From contig NZ_CP150241.1 in NCBI RefSeq assembly GCF_037975235.1, positions 496,001-560,000 on the forward strand: DNA of 64,000 bases, in the 5' to 3' direction. This document shows, piece by piece, positions 35,445-44,582 of the stretch (position 1 is its first letter; every line of letters starts with the position of its first letter). Both the position numbers and the translations under genes were made by a program. The notes under the pieces were generated by a model. The model saw only the letters and a list, made by a program, of their open reading frames with translations, ran no database searches and had not been told where the DNA came from. Source of the stretch: Paenibacillus sp. FSL R5-0341 (GTDB taxonomy: Bacteria; Bacillota; Bacilli; Paenibacillales; Paenibacillaceae).

Positions 35445-37766
35445 CTATATAGACCCCTGTTCCATTAGACTGCGCATGAAGTTTTTTGGTGTACAGCCGT
35501 GAATTTCTTTGAACTTTTTAATGAAATAAGCAGGGGTACGGTAACCGACCGTATTTGCGACCTGCTCAACCGTAATTTCGCGTTGTGTCATGAGTTCCCG
35601 TGCGCGTTCCATTCTCTGATTCGTAACATATTCGGAATAGACAATCCCGGTTTCTTCCTTGAACAGTTTACTGAGATATTTAGGGCTGATGAATACTTGT
35701 TCTGAGACATGATCCAGCGTGAGATCGCCCGAAAGATGCTCATAAATATAGGCTTTGACAGCCGAGATGGTATCCACACTCCGTACCTCGCTTCGCTTCT
35801 CCATATGCGTCACAAATTCGGTCACGAGATGAATCATCCACTCCGAATAGTGGTTGATATTGTAGAACAATGAAAATTGCTTGTACAAATTCATCGTGCT
35901 TGTCTCGGCGGGTTGCAGGCGGACCTGATTAATACATTCAGCGTAAGTAGATACCGTTTTTAATAATATGATCCGACTGTATTCGGCCGAATATAGGCCT
36001 TCCTTTATTGTCGAGACCAACTCCTGAATGGCCTGAACCGTACCTTGCATATCCCGAGCCTGCAATTTCTTCTCAAAGTTTACGAGGTATGAGTCCGCAA
36101 TCTCCAAGCTGCTGGTTTCCCTGTTCAGAAGATCAAGATCCTGAATGGCGGACTGCTCTGGAAAGAAGTAGCTGTATCGAATCAAGGCATTCGCCTGATG
36201 ATAGCTTGTGTGAATCTTCGTGAAGTGCTCTACCCATCCGCCTAAAGATAGTGCAAATTCCAGACCGAATCTGCTTCTCGCCTCAGCGTGAATAAAGTCT
36301 ATAATGTGATCAGAGAGAGGTTCCTCGGGTTGATTGGTACAGATGATGACCGCAATTTTGTGATCCTGCATTTCCTCTGCGAGCAGTTGAGTTTCGTCTA
36401 TATTTGCGATCTCAAGTTGCTGAATCATCGTGTACAACGTATGCTGCAACTGTCGTGGCTGCAGATCTTTCCACTTCTCATTGACCGGGTCAATGACGAT
36501 GCAACGGAAGCGGGAGTAAGCCATCGAAATGTGAACGGAGTGCAGTTGCTCTGTAAGCTCCTCCGGTGTAAATCGGTTATTTAACATGTTCAGCATGATA
36601 CTATGCTTAATCATCTTATGATTGGCTTGTAGTGTTTCCTCAAGACTGTCAACTTTGTTGGACAGACGGTTAATCGTTGTATCGATGAACCGATATTCGT
36701 CCTGCTTCAAGCTGGTTGGGTTATCCATCCGGCTCTTGATGTTATTCAGGATTCGCTTAAGAGGACTATAGTTGGCCCTGGTAAAGATGGACGACATCAC
36801 GATCCCAACCGCAACAGCCAACAAGCCAAGAAGAACTGAAATTTCCTTCAAGCTATCCAATTTGTAATAGAAGCTTTCATTAGGTGTGGTCGTGTAAATC
36901 CGCCATGCATTTCCTTTAAATTGATCCTGGGTAACGACTTGCGAGTCATGGTTAAATACAGGCGTGAAGCTCTCTTCTGATGAATGAAAAGAGAGTAGCG
37001 ACTGCGTTAGATTCTCCTCCGTGGAGCTGCCTAACAACGTTTTGTCCGCGGCAGAAATGACGGTTCCATCCTGATCTATGATTAATGTATTCGCATAGTC
37101 AGCAGGGAGCATATTTTTAATGATCTGACTGATCGCTGATTCTTTGATATCAATCGCAATCATGGCTTTACTGTCTTGTCCAGAAGATTGAAACGGGTAA
37201 CTGTGGACATAGGAAATTAGAGGACTCATGTTGCTCTGTTCCCGCGATTCGATATAAGCATCCTGAGGAATCATACGAGTCTGAATCCATAAGGAGCTTT
37301 CTTTGGTCTCTTTCATCGCAGTAATCCAATCCGTCGTATGATCCACACTCGAAGGCATGTCCTCATAGAGCATCAGGCCGTACACAGATGAGACGATGAA
37401 GTGGTTCTTCGCATCGTACACATGAATAGCTTCAATGAGATCGGAATAGTTTTGCACCATATTTTTGAGGGACTGTTCGATGTCCAGAATTTTGCTATGG
37501 TTTCCTTTTAAGCTATCTAAATCGATACTTGCAGCGTTACCCAGTGCCAGGGACAGATAGACCTGATTCACCTTCTGGATCACGGAACTCTCAATAGTAT
37601 TGACAGTGCTTTTCAGCGACAGTTGATTATTGATACGGATCTCTTTGCTGTATTGATGGGAGAAGAAGGAGTATAAAATGGAGCCGAAAAGAAGCGCAAT
37701 GACAAGAACGACAGCGAGGTAGGAAAGAACCATTTTGGATCTCACAGACTGAAATGGCTTACGCAT
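35445..37766 (-). CDS. Membrane-bound AraC-family regulator with extracytoplasmic sensor (YesN/YtdP-like)
   Basis: 773 residues, minus strand, ATG 37766 behind AAGGGGGAA. TM helix near residue 13 (MVLSYLAVVLVIALLFGSIL), an approximately 260-residue Cache-like outer domain, a second helix (ISVLLGLLAVAVGIVMSSIF), a HAMP-like and long linker region, and a C-terminal AraC domain (VSEQVFISPKYLSKLFKEE; VANTVGYRTPAYFIKKFKE). Such one-protein sensors detect extracellular carbohydrates or binding proteins and activate adjacent transport genes, here the solute-binding lipoprotein. Confidence 0.9.
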   Translation of the reverse strand: MRKPFQSVRSKMVLSYLAVVLVIALLFGSILYSFFSHQYSKEIRINNQLSLKSTVNTIESSVIQKVNQVYLSLALGNAASIDLDSLKGNHSKILDIEQSLKNMVQNYSDLIEAIHVYDAKNHFIVSSVYGLMLYEDMPSSVDHTTDWITAMKETKESSLWIQTRMIPQDAYIESREQSNMSPLISYVHSYPFQSSGQDSKAMIAIDIKESAISQIIKNMLPADYANTLIIDQDGTVISAADKTLLGSSTEENLTQSLLSFHSSEESFTPVFNHDSQVVTQDQFKGNAWRIYTTTPNESFYYKLDSLKEISVLLGLLAVAVGIVMSSIFTRANYSPLKRILNNIKSRMDNPTSLKQDEYRFIDTTINRLSNKVDSLEETLQANHKMIKHSIMLNMLNNRFTPEELTEQLHSVHISMAYSRFRCIVIDPVNEKWKDLQPRQLQHTLYTMIQQLEIANIDETQLLAEEMQDHKIAVIICTNQPEEPLSDHIIDFIHAEARSRFGLEFALSLGGWVEHFTKIHTSYHQANALIRYSYFFPEQSAIQDLDLLNRETSSLEIADSYLVNFEKKLQARDMQGTVQAIQELVSTIKEGLYSAEYSRIILLKTVSTYAECINQVRLQPAETSTMNLYKQFSLFYNINHYSEWMIHLVTEFVTHMEKRSEVRSVDTISAVKAYIYEHLSGDLTLDHVSEQVFISPKYLSKLFKEETGIVYSEYVTNQRMERARELMTQREITVEQVANTVGYRTPAYFIKKFKEIHGCTPKNFMRSLMEQGSI

Positions 37767-37850
37767 TCTTTTTCCCCCTTCATTTCTCGTTTCTAAACAA
37801 CTTCATCATTATATAGCAGGCCGAGGACTAGAAATCATGTTGACCGAAAT

Positions 37851-37900
37851 TTAACAAACTTCCCCCTCTCATTTTACACACATTTAATAAAGCGTTTACA
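37851..37900 (+). promoter_or_regulatory. Candidate PhoP (Pho) box array
   Basis: TTAACA (37851), TTTACA (37873), TTAATA (37884) and TTTACA (37895) fall on an exact 11-base register, with one register position (37862) unoccupied. This matches the direct-repeat layout of PhoP boxes. A possible -10 TAGTAT (37927-37932) follows 26 bases on. The downstream gene encodes a phosphatase. The stretch TGTAAACGCTTT (reverse strand) also looks like a cre site, so CcpA is an alternative. The rest of 37767-38128 is plain AT-rich DNA. Confidence 0.55.
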
Positions 37901-38128
37901 TAAAAAGATATCATAAATAACGAAAGTAGTATGCACTCCATTTTTTCAGGGTGAAAAGTGTCAGAACGTACGATTTTGATATAAAGCGGAATTTGTTCTA
38001 TAGATACCAAACGCCCCCTAATGCTACAGTAACGGCAGATCAGACATCTGGATAGAGACTTTCTTACTCATTTGCTGACGCAGAAGCAAAAAAATTATTT
38101 CTATAATGGGAGCGTGTATTTGTAAGCC

Positions 38129-40840
38129 ATGAGAAAACCACTTAAAAAGTCACTGGCACTACTTCTAATGTTGTCTATGGTAGGTCCGACGTTTGCAGAG
38201 AAGAGTTTTGCAGCCGATCAGAAGATTCAGTTCTCTGATATTAAGGGACACTGGGCGGAAGCAAATATTCAAGCATGGGGTGATGAAGGCTTAATTCGAG
38301 GCTATCTGGATCGTTCATTTAAGCCGAACACGTATATTACCAGAGCAGAATTTATGAATTTGGTAAACGGTGCATTTGGATATTCCGGACAAGCTAAAAT
38401 TACCTTTAACGATGTGTCTGAGAGTGCATGGTATTACGAAGCAATTTCTATTGCAAATGCGAATGGATATATAGATGGATACACCGATGGCACAATGAAG
38501 CCGCAAGATCCGATCACCCGTCAAGAAGCAGCTAAAGTGATCGCTGGCATTTTGAATCTGGAGTTAAATGAAACAGCAGCGAATGTATTTAGCGATTCAT
38601 CGTCTATTGCGGCGTGGAGCAAAGGGGCTGTAGGTGGAGCGGCAGCAGCTAAAATTATCGCCGGATATGCAGATGGAAGCTTCAAACCGCTTAATTCCAT
38701 CACTCGTGCAGAAGCAGTGTCTGCGCTCGTTAAGGCTGTGGAAGCAGATGCTACTACAGCTGCCAAACCAGCTAAGCCAAAAGGAACGACAACCGTACTG
38801 AATGTTAACCCCCCGGCAGATGAAGCTCGGTTGTCCGCCGTGAAGCACGGAGCCAATGCCGGAGACGACACCTTGAAAAATATTGCGGAAACCAATCCGT
38901 TTATTGATATTTTGGACGGTTTTGATCAAGTATGGTCCATGAACCTAGCGGATTGGAGAGATGGAACAGCGGCAACTAAAATTGGAGCTGACGGGAAGAA
39001 TGCAAAGTATGGCGATGGACCGACTCCATATTATGACGGCTTTAAGAATGATCCAACCGTAGCTGTCGCTGATCAGAAAACATATGCAAATGAAGAGATC
39101 CGCAACAAAGCGACTTGGGAAGCCAATATCAAATATGTAGAAAAGGTCACGCAAAATCGCACAGGTGAAGAGACATTGGCAGCCTATTATGATGACCAAA
39201 GAGATAAGATCTATAGCGTGATGGAGGGCTTTGGTCCGTTGGCTAACACGTATGTAGATATCATCAAGCCAAAGACAAACGTTGAACGAACGGTGGACGA
39301 GATGAATGTGGTATTGACCGAAGAAACAGTGGAAGATGAAAGCCAAGGCATTGGAGATTGGGAAGCAAAGACGGAACTTTCAGACTTGGTCAATTTAGTT
39401 GATCTGGTTCGATTCAAAATTCCTGCCTCATCTAATCCCTCTAAATATTTCTACTCTTCCCCTAGACCGTGGAGAATGAATTCCAATGGAGAAGTGAAAG
39501 AAGTTGTTGACAGCAAGGGACTGCCTGTATGGGAAACCTTGGGCGAAGGTGAGAAAAAAGAAGTACCTTTGGCTTCAGGCGGCACCAAATCAACAGGAGA
39601 AAAACATTACCAGCAATACGAAACTAACGTTAAGCTTATTCCTGCGTTAACTTATGTCAAACGAATCGCTGAGGATGGAAGAGGAAAAGATGGCGCATTT
39701 CCGAGCGGACATACCAGTGCAGCTTACTTATCCGTATTTCCTTTGGCTTACGCTACACCAGAACGATTCACTGAATTGTTAACGAGAGCAGCTCAGTTGG
39801 GCGAGAATCGAATCGTAACGGGGATGCACTCACCGCTTGATGTTATAGGAGGAAGAATACAATCTACAGCCATGGCTGCATATGCACTTAATAAGGCTGA
39901 GAATAAAGATGTGTTAGAGAAAGGTTATGAGAATGCAGGAGAAGTATTTGGAGCTGCAGCCAAGGAAAAAAATATGAGTCTGTATGAGTATGCACATACC
40001 GTAACAGAGGATTACACGTTCAAGAGTGCTTACGATGAACACAAATGGGAAGATCACGATGCCAATAAAGCCTTCTATAGAGAAAAGATGACTTACGGTC
40101 TACCACAAACCGGAACCAAAGGTTTGGCTCCAGTTGTACCTCAAGGAGCAGAAGCTCTGTTGGAAACGCGTCAACCATATTTAACAGATGAGCAACGCAG
40201 ACAAGTATTGTATACAACATCCATTGACTCTGGATATCCTGTACTGGATGAATCCAAGGGCTGGGGTAGAATTGATCTGGTCACGGCAGCGGATGGATAC
40301 GGTGCATTCTTGAACAATGTAACTGTGGATATGGACGCTTCCAAAGGGCGCTTTAATGCAGAAGATTGGTGGAGAAACGATATCACGGGTAGTGGAATGC
40401 TTACGAAAAAGGGAACAGGGACCCTTACATTAACAGGGAAAAATAGCTACTCAGGCGGAACATTACTGCAAGCAGGAACGCTGGTAGCTGAATCTGAAGC
40501 TGCTTTTGGTACAGGTGATCTGTATGTAGAAAATGGAACTGTTGTTGTGAATGTCGATGGAGCATTGAACTTGAATAGAAACTTCACCATGGATAATGGT
40601 ACTTTGGAATTGGTAGTGGCTGACGGCAACAGTCAACTGAATGTCGGCAGAAAGCTCTATATTGATGGAGGAAGTCTCAAACTGGACTTGTCCAACTATA
40701 AGATCGAAGGTTCCAAAGATATTACGTTAATCACGGCAAATGGAATTACAGGTGAATTCGACAGTGTAACGGCAGATGGTTATGACGTGACTGTCACGTA
40801 CGAAAACGGCCGTGTCATTGCACATGTTGTAGCGAAATAA
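38129..40840 (+). CDS. S-layer-anchored class A acid phosphatase (PAP2 fold) with autotransporter-type beta-strand repeat
   Basis: 903 residues. Signal peptide to about residue 29 (EKSFAADQ), three SLH units (SDIKGHWAEANIQAWGDEG; NDVSESAWYYEAI; DSSSIAAWSKGAVG) up to about 200, then a phosphatase domain. The full signature KX6RP (K439-R446-P447), PSGH (525-528) and RX5HX3D (R561, H567, D571) is intact. Near 760-788 an autotransporter-associated repeat unit (GTLTLTGKNSYSGG) occurs. It probably releases phosphate from organic phosphates at the wall. Start ATG 38129 has only a weak ribosome site. A Pho-box-like array lies upstream. Confidence 0.88.
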   Translation: MRKPLKKSLALLLMLSMVGPTFAEKSFAADQKIQFSDIKGHWAEANIQAWGDEGLIRGYLDRSFKPNTYITRAEFMNLVNGAFGYSGQAKITFNDVSESAWYYEAISIANANGYIDGYTDGTMKPQDPITRQEAAKVIAGILNLELNETAANVFSDSSSIAAWSKGAVGGAAAAKIIAGYADGSFKPLNSITRAEAVSALVKAVEADATTAAKPAKPKGTTTVLNVNPPADEARLSAVKHGANAGDDTLKNIAETNPFIDILDGFDQVWSMNLADWRDGTAATKIGADGKNAKYGDGPTPYYDGFKNDPTVAVADQKTYANEEIRNKATWEANIKYVEKVTQNRTGEETLAAYYDDQRDKIYSVMEGFGPLANTYVDIIKPKTNVERTVDEMNVVLTEETVEDESQGIGDWEAKTELSDLVNLVDLVRFKIPASSNPSKYFYSSPRPWRMNSNGEVKEVVDSKGLPVWETLGEGEKKEVPLASGGTKSTGEKHYQQYETNVKLIPALTYVKRIAEDGRGKDGAFPSGHTSAAYLSVFPLAYATPERFTELLTRAAQLGENRIVTGMHSPLDVIGGRIQSTAMAAYALNKAENKDVLEKGYENAGEVFGAAAKEKNMSLYEYAHTVTEDYTFKSAYDEHKWEDHDANKAFYREKMTYGLPQTGTKGLAPVVPQGAEALLETRQPYLTDEQRRQVLYTTSIDSGYPVLDESKGWGRIDLVTAADGYGAFLNNVTVDMDASKGRFNAEDWWRNDITGSGMLTKKGTGTLTLTGKNSYSGGTLLQAGTLVAESEAAFGTGDLYVENGTVVVNVDGALNLNRNFTMDNGTLELVVADGNSQLNVGRKLYIDGGSLKLDLSNYKIEGSKDITLITANGITGEFDSVTADGYDVTVTYENGRVIAHVVAK

Positions 40841-40880
40841 GTGAAGTAATTGTCCATGATATAAAGTGAACTAAAGAATC

Positions 40881-41030
40881 TTACACATGCCACTTCGATG
40901 ACAGAATAACCTTCCGATCACTGTTATCCCCAGATTTTTTTGATTCCCTTCTTCATAGGGGAAAATCTGGGGATAAAGGCGAACGCTTCGCTTCTTCACG
41001 TTATTTCTGCCCTCTCCGTTTCTTGTGTAA
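40881..41030 (+). repeat. Intergenic repeat, copy B (150 bases)
   Basis: Starts TTACACATGCC, then CGATGACAGAATAACCTTCC. The central insert contains a perfect 14-bp stem (TTATCCCCAGATTT, 40924-40937, with 40963-40976). It closes with CTTCGCTTCTTCACGTT, TTTCTGCCCTCTCCGTTT and TTGTGTAA. Outer blocks match copy A at 35321-35429 with few changes; only the centre differs in length. The remainder of the gap 40841-41189 holds only the terminator listed next. Confidence 0.75.
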
Positions 41031-41080
41031 TTATTAAGTTCGTTTTATATCGTTTAATTCTTCGCAAGAAAAGATTATAG

Positions 41081-41118
41081 AAAAGGGCTGAAACTACATT
41101 GTAGTTTCAGCCCTTTTT
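41081..41118. terminator. Bidirectional terminator
   Basis: AAAAGGGCTGAAACTACA and its exact complement are separated by a single base, so the loop must open to four or more. T-rich on both sides; it lies between the phosphatase gene and the convergent membrane-protein gene. Confidence 0.88.
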
Positions 41119-41189
41119 CGTGTACAAACGTTGGATATAGTTAATGAAAGTCCGGCCATCTAAATTAAAAAAAGTGAGCTAAGCGTAAG

Positions 41190-42077
41190 TTATTCGTCGG
41201 TGTTGGTACCAGATGTACGACGTGTATTCCCTTCAATTTCCGTAGAGACTTTCTTCGCTGGTTCCAGTTCCGTATGTCCTGCGTAGGGGCGGTCACTTCG
41301 AGAGCGTGTACCAGTCAACCCGAAACCCGAAGTGAATATAATCAGTTGTAATCCCAGGGCATAAGGAGCAGCAACAGGTCCAATCAGATGGAATAAGGAG
41401 CATAGCGCGATCAGCAAGGAGAGCGTTTTGGTTACTGTACCTGGCGTATCCCGGCGTGGGCTTGCCCAGAGCAGATATCCATACATAATGGTGATCATCA
41501 GGGATACCGCGCGAATCCATGGCAAGATGCTGTCCCATGAGTCCACAGAAACGTCCAACATCCGCTGACGAAATACCAGATCTGTAACCAGAAATCCTGT
41601 GGCGGCCAGTGCGGCTGGTTCAGCTACGGGCCGAAGGATGGTCCAGACCGCTGTGCCCCAATGATCTGCATGAGTATCCCGGCTGAGTTCATCCGATAAT
41701 ACGGTGCATTCTCTTTCCAGTGCTCTATGCATCAGTCCGAGTCGGGCAGGATCATGTTCCTTAATACAGTCACGGATCTGGTCCTGTAGCTGAGGGGATA
41801 GGTAAGATGCAGCTTTGCAGGCTAACATAGCCGTTATCAGATCGTTATGTTCGTGTTCCGACTGTTCATATTTCCGAATTTCCTGGATGGTAAGTTGTCC
41901 CAAGAGGGCTGTACTTATGTATAATGTATCTCGTATCCTTCTCATTCGCCTTTCGTGGCTGCGGCGAACTTCAGTGGCAGACCATATGTATATCCCTAGA
42001 AGCAAAGCCATGACTCCAAGCAACACAGCCACAGCGCCTGGGCGCGATGTTAGATCTTCAATCCAACGTTGAAACAC
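41190..42077 (-). CDS. Multi-pass membrane protein of unknown function
   Basis: 295 residues, minus strand, GTG 42077 behind AAAGGAGGAACAA. One N-terminal helix (GAVAVLLGVMALLLGIYIW), an approximately 100-residue charged cytoplasmic helical part (RRIRDTLYISTALLGQLTIQ), then four helices and a hydrophilic tail. I do not recognise the family. Its start overlaps the 5' region of the divergent GNAT gene. Confidence 0.7.
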   Translation of the reverse strand: MFQRWIEDLTSRPGAVAVLLGVMALLLGIYIWSATEVRRSHERRMRRIRDTLYISTALLGQLTIQEIRKYEQSEHEHNDLITAMLACKAASYLSPQLQDQIRDCIKEHDPARLGLMHRALERECTVLSDELSRDTHADHWGTAVWTILRPVAEPAALAATGFLVTDLVFRQRMLDVSVDSWDSILPWIRAVSLMITIMYGYLLWASPRRDTPGTVTKTLSLLIALCSLFHLIGPVAAPYALGLQLIIFTSGFGLTGTRSRSDRPYAGHTELEPAKKVSTEIEGNTRRTSGTNTDE

Positions 42078-42188
42078 ACTTGTTCCTCCTTTGCACCAAC
42101 TTCACGTATCATGAAACACGCTTCACGTAAGCTTTCTCTCACTATTACACAGGAAGTAGATGAATTCAAGCAGAAAGGGGCACAATTC

Positions 42189-42602
42189 ATGGATCAAGTG
42201 AATATTGAACACACACCACCCGCAGCAGTGGAGTATCTTTCCCTGCGGCAAATTGCCGGCCTTAGTGCAATGAGCAGGGAAGGGGCGGAGATTGGACTAC
42301 CGAACAGTCTGTTTGCCGTATGTCTGCGTGAAGAAGATATGCTGATAGGTATGGGGCGAGTGATTGGAGATGGCGGTTGTTTCTTTCAGGTCGTCGATAT
42401 TGCTGTACATCCGGATGTTCAGGGCATGGGTTATGGAAAACTGATCATGAGCGAGATTATGAATTATCTGCGTGACGCTGTGCCTGCTCGCGGTTTGGTT
42501 AGTCTGCTGGCGGATGTTCCAGCTGATCGTCTGTATGCTCAATTTGGATTTGAATACACAAGCCCAAAATCCGAAGGCATGTGGTGGAGACAGGGAGAGT
42601 AG
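42189..42602 (+). CDS. GNAT-family N-acetyltransferase
   Basis: 137 residues from ATG 42189 (AAAGGGG upstream; an upstream in-frame ATG lacks a site). The acetyl-CoA loop is VHPDVQGMGYGKLIMSEIM, preceded by FFQVVDIAV and followed by YAQFGFEYT, as in small GNAT enzymes resembling YhbS or aralkylamine-type members. Acceptor unknown. Single gene with its own terminator. Confidence 0.88.
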   Translation: MDQVNIEHTPPAAVEYLSLRQIAGLSAMSREGAEIGLPNSLFAVCLREEDMLIGMGRVIGDGGCFFQVVDIAVHPDVQGMGYGKLIMSEIMNYLRDAVPARGLVSLLADVPADRLYAQFGFEYTSPKSEGMWWRQGE

Positions 42603-42630
42603 TGAACTAGTTAAATAACATATTCGGCGG

Positions 42631-42655
42631 ACCTTTGGATATCCAAAGGTTTTTT
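42631..42655 (+). terminator. Terminator after the GNAT gene
   Basis: ACCTTTGG, ATAT, CCAAAGGT then TTTTT. Confidence 0.85.
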
Positions 42656-42657
42656 GC

Positions 42658-42728
42658 TTTACAACCATATATTTACAGGTATAATGTAAATTAAAACCAA
42701 TTTACGATTTACAAATTACGATATACGC
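42658..42728 (+). promoter_or_regulatory. Promoter with inverted repeat and heptad-repeat operator of the RHH/MFS operon
   Basis: TTTACA (42658-42663), 16 bases, TATAAT (42680-42685). ATTTACA (42671-42677) and TGTAAAT (42685-42691) form a perfect inverted repeat over the -10. Just downstream, TTTACGA (42701), TTTACAA (42708), ATTACGA (42715) and TATACGC (42722) repeat at exact 7-base steps. Tandem heptads are the binding mode of some ribbon-helix-helix repressors (omega repressor), matching the protein encoded next. Confidence 0.65.
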
Positions 42729-42757
42729 ATACACTCGTGAGAATGGAGGAAATGAAT

Positions 42758-43135
42758 ATGTACAATGACCAGAAAGCTCAGTTTAACCAGATGGTGGAAC
42801 GATCTGTGGAGCAGGCGAACAAAAACCTTTCGGGAGCCAAGGGAGTCGTTTCCGTCCGATTAAGTCAGGAAGAGATTGATATCATTGATCAGCTTGTATT
42901 TCTTGAATTAGCCAAAAACCGTTCTGATGCGACTGCAATGTTGATTAGGGAAGGCATACGAACCCATCAGACCTTATTGGACGAGATACGCGAGTATACG
43001 GCTGAACTTGAACGGGTAAAAGCCAAGATACAACAGACCATTCGAGATTCAGGTTTGGTTACGCGTCTGCATCGTATTAGTGATGATGAATCTGTTATGT
43101 ACGAGGGAGAGGCGCGTGAAAAAGATGAAAAATGA
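42758..43135 (+). CDS. Ribbon-helix-helix (CopG/omega-like) regulator
   Basis: 125 residues from ATG 42758, preceded by ATGGAGGAAATG. The central segment VVSVRLSQEEIDIIDQLVFL, then NRSDATAMLIREGI, fits one beta strand followed by two helices, the RHH fold. A C-terminal coiled coil (TAELERVKAKIQQTIRD) and acidic tail follow. It overlaps the MFS gene, so it probably controls that exporter and itself, and perhaps the lanthipeptide genes further on. Confidence 0.72.
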   Translation: MYNDQKAQFNQMVERSVEQANKNLSGAKGVVSVRLSQEEIDIIDQLVFLELAKNRSDATAMLIREGIRTHQTLLDEIREYTAELERVKAKIQQTIRDSGLVTRLHRISDDESVMYEGEAREKDEK

Positions 43136-44396
43136 AATTCGCGGCGACAGTTATCGGGCGGTTTTGCGCCTTCCTTCTTTTGTTGTGCTTCTTGTTGGTA
43201 GATTGATTTCTGGCGCTGGGCAGATTTTATTTTCTATGGCGACGATGTGGTATATCCTCCAATTAACGGAGTCGGCACTTGCTGCCGCACTGATTCCGAT
43301 GTTGCCGTACTTGATCTATGCATTTTTGGGCATTCCTTTGGCTACGATCAGTGATCGCCTGCCGAAAAAGCAACTTTTGATCTGGACAGATATATTGCGT
43401 GCAGGCATAGCTTGCATATTGGCTCTTTTGTTCATGACAGGAGCCATGCTTCCGTGGCATATTTACGCAGCCAATCTGCTGATTGCAATCCTTGGTTTTT
43501 TGTTCAATCCGGCAACCCAGACAGTCATCCCCGCTATTTTGCCAGAACCTACAAAACAATTAGCTCCAGCGAATGCATTACTGAACTCTTCCTCCAAAAC
43601 GATTGAATTGCTTGGATACGCCTTGGGGGGCATATTGATCGCGCTCATCTCCGTTCAGTCCATCCTTTTCATCTATGCCGTTACATTTCTGCTGTCCGCC
43701 ATATCCATTTTCTTTATCCACATCCCTGTAACCAAAGTAGTGAAACAAAAAGGAGTCTCCGGTTTTGTTAAAGATAGCATGCAGGGAATTACGTTCCTGT
43801 TTTCCCGTAAAATTTTGGCCTGCTGCATTATCTTTGGAGCCATTATCAATTTTGCGGGTGCGCCGCTGCATATTTTCACGCCGATTTTTGCCAATATGGT
43901 GCTGCAAGCCGGACCACAAGGCTACGGCCTGCTTCAGTCAGCTTTTGCCGCTGGCAGTATTGCAGGCTCTCTGCTCAGTGGTAAATATGCCAAACGACTC
44001 TCACTCGCTCACTGGTTTTTGATCAGTTATCTTATCTCAGGTACAAGTTTGCTGCTCATGCCGATGTTTCCCAACCTGTATATCGCTATTGCGTGTTCAT
44101 TTTTGTTGATGCTAGGACTTGCTCTTGTGAATGTTCCACTAGTTACCTCCATTCTATTATCCACCCCGGAAGAAAAAAGAGGACGTGTCATGAACAGTAT
44201 GGGTGTCTTGATGAGTGGCATTAGTAATCCGCTGGGGTTGTTACTGGGTGGCTGGTTCATTGAAACGTACAATCCTTCATGGGTGTACATGGGGATTGGT
44301 ACATTTGTTATTTGTATGGGCGTGGCAAGCCTATTTGTCAGACCTTTCCGCGAAGAACGGAGCAAGCGTACTCAACAACAAACGAGTGCGATATAG
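43116..44396 (+). CDS. MFS exporter (DHA3-like)
   Basis: Start set at GTG 43116 behind GGGAGAGG, overlapping the regulator by 20 bases; ATG 43125 is an alternative. About 426 residues with 12 hydrophobic helices. Motifs include SFVVLLVGRLISGAGQILFS at the start and TISDRLPKKQLLIWTDI (motif A region). This is the macrolide or drug-efflux branch. It lies 186 bases upstream of the lanthipeptide precursor with no terminator between, so it may export or give resistance to that product. That link is inferred. Confidence 0.85.
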   Translation: MKKMKNEIRGDSYRAVLRLPSFVVLLVGRLISGAGQILFSMATMWYILQLTESALAAALIPMLPYLIYAFLGIPLATISDRLPKKQLLIWTDILRAGIACILALLFMTGAMLPWHIYAANLLIAILGFLFNPATQTVIPAILPEPTKQLAPANALLNSSSKTIELLGYALGGILIALISVQSILFIYAVTFLLSAISIFFIHIPVTKVVKQKGVSGFVKDSMQGITFLFSRKILACCIIFGAIINFAGAPLHIFTPIFANMVLQAGPQGYGLLQSAFAAGSIAGSLLSGKYAKRLSLAHWFLISYLISGTSLLLMPMFPNLYIAIACSFLLMLGLALVNVPLVTSILLSTPEEKRGRVMNSMGVLMSGISNPLGLLLGGWFIETYNPSWVYMGIGTFVICMGVASLFVRPFREERSKRTQQQTSAI

Positions 44397-44582
44397 TTTG
44401 AAATTTGATGTCATATTACTCCTCTTTTTAGTCCGGTTAAACAAGGAATTTGACATGGTTAGGGGATATAAATGGATTGTATAAATAATTTATGTAAAAT
44501 AATTCAATTAAAAAGAAGGAATATCAAAATTTATGTAGAAATTGGTTTATAAGAGGGGGAGACAAATGGGAGGTAATTTATC

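Noticed and set aside
35321..41030. The paired intergenic repeats as composite transposon ends
   Set aside because: No transposase gene lies between them, and clear target-site duplications could not be found.
42189..42602. GNAT gene as part of the lanthipeptide cluster
   Set aside because: It has its own terminator and the RHH promoter follows, so it is probably independent.
44450..44480. TTGACA upstream of the lanthipeptide precursor as a promoter
   Set aside because: The nearest TATAAA boxes are at 11 or 24 bases, not about 17, so no promoter was called.
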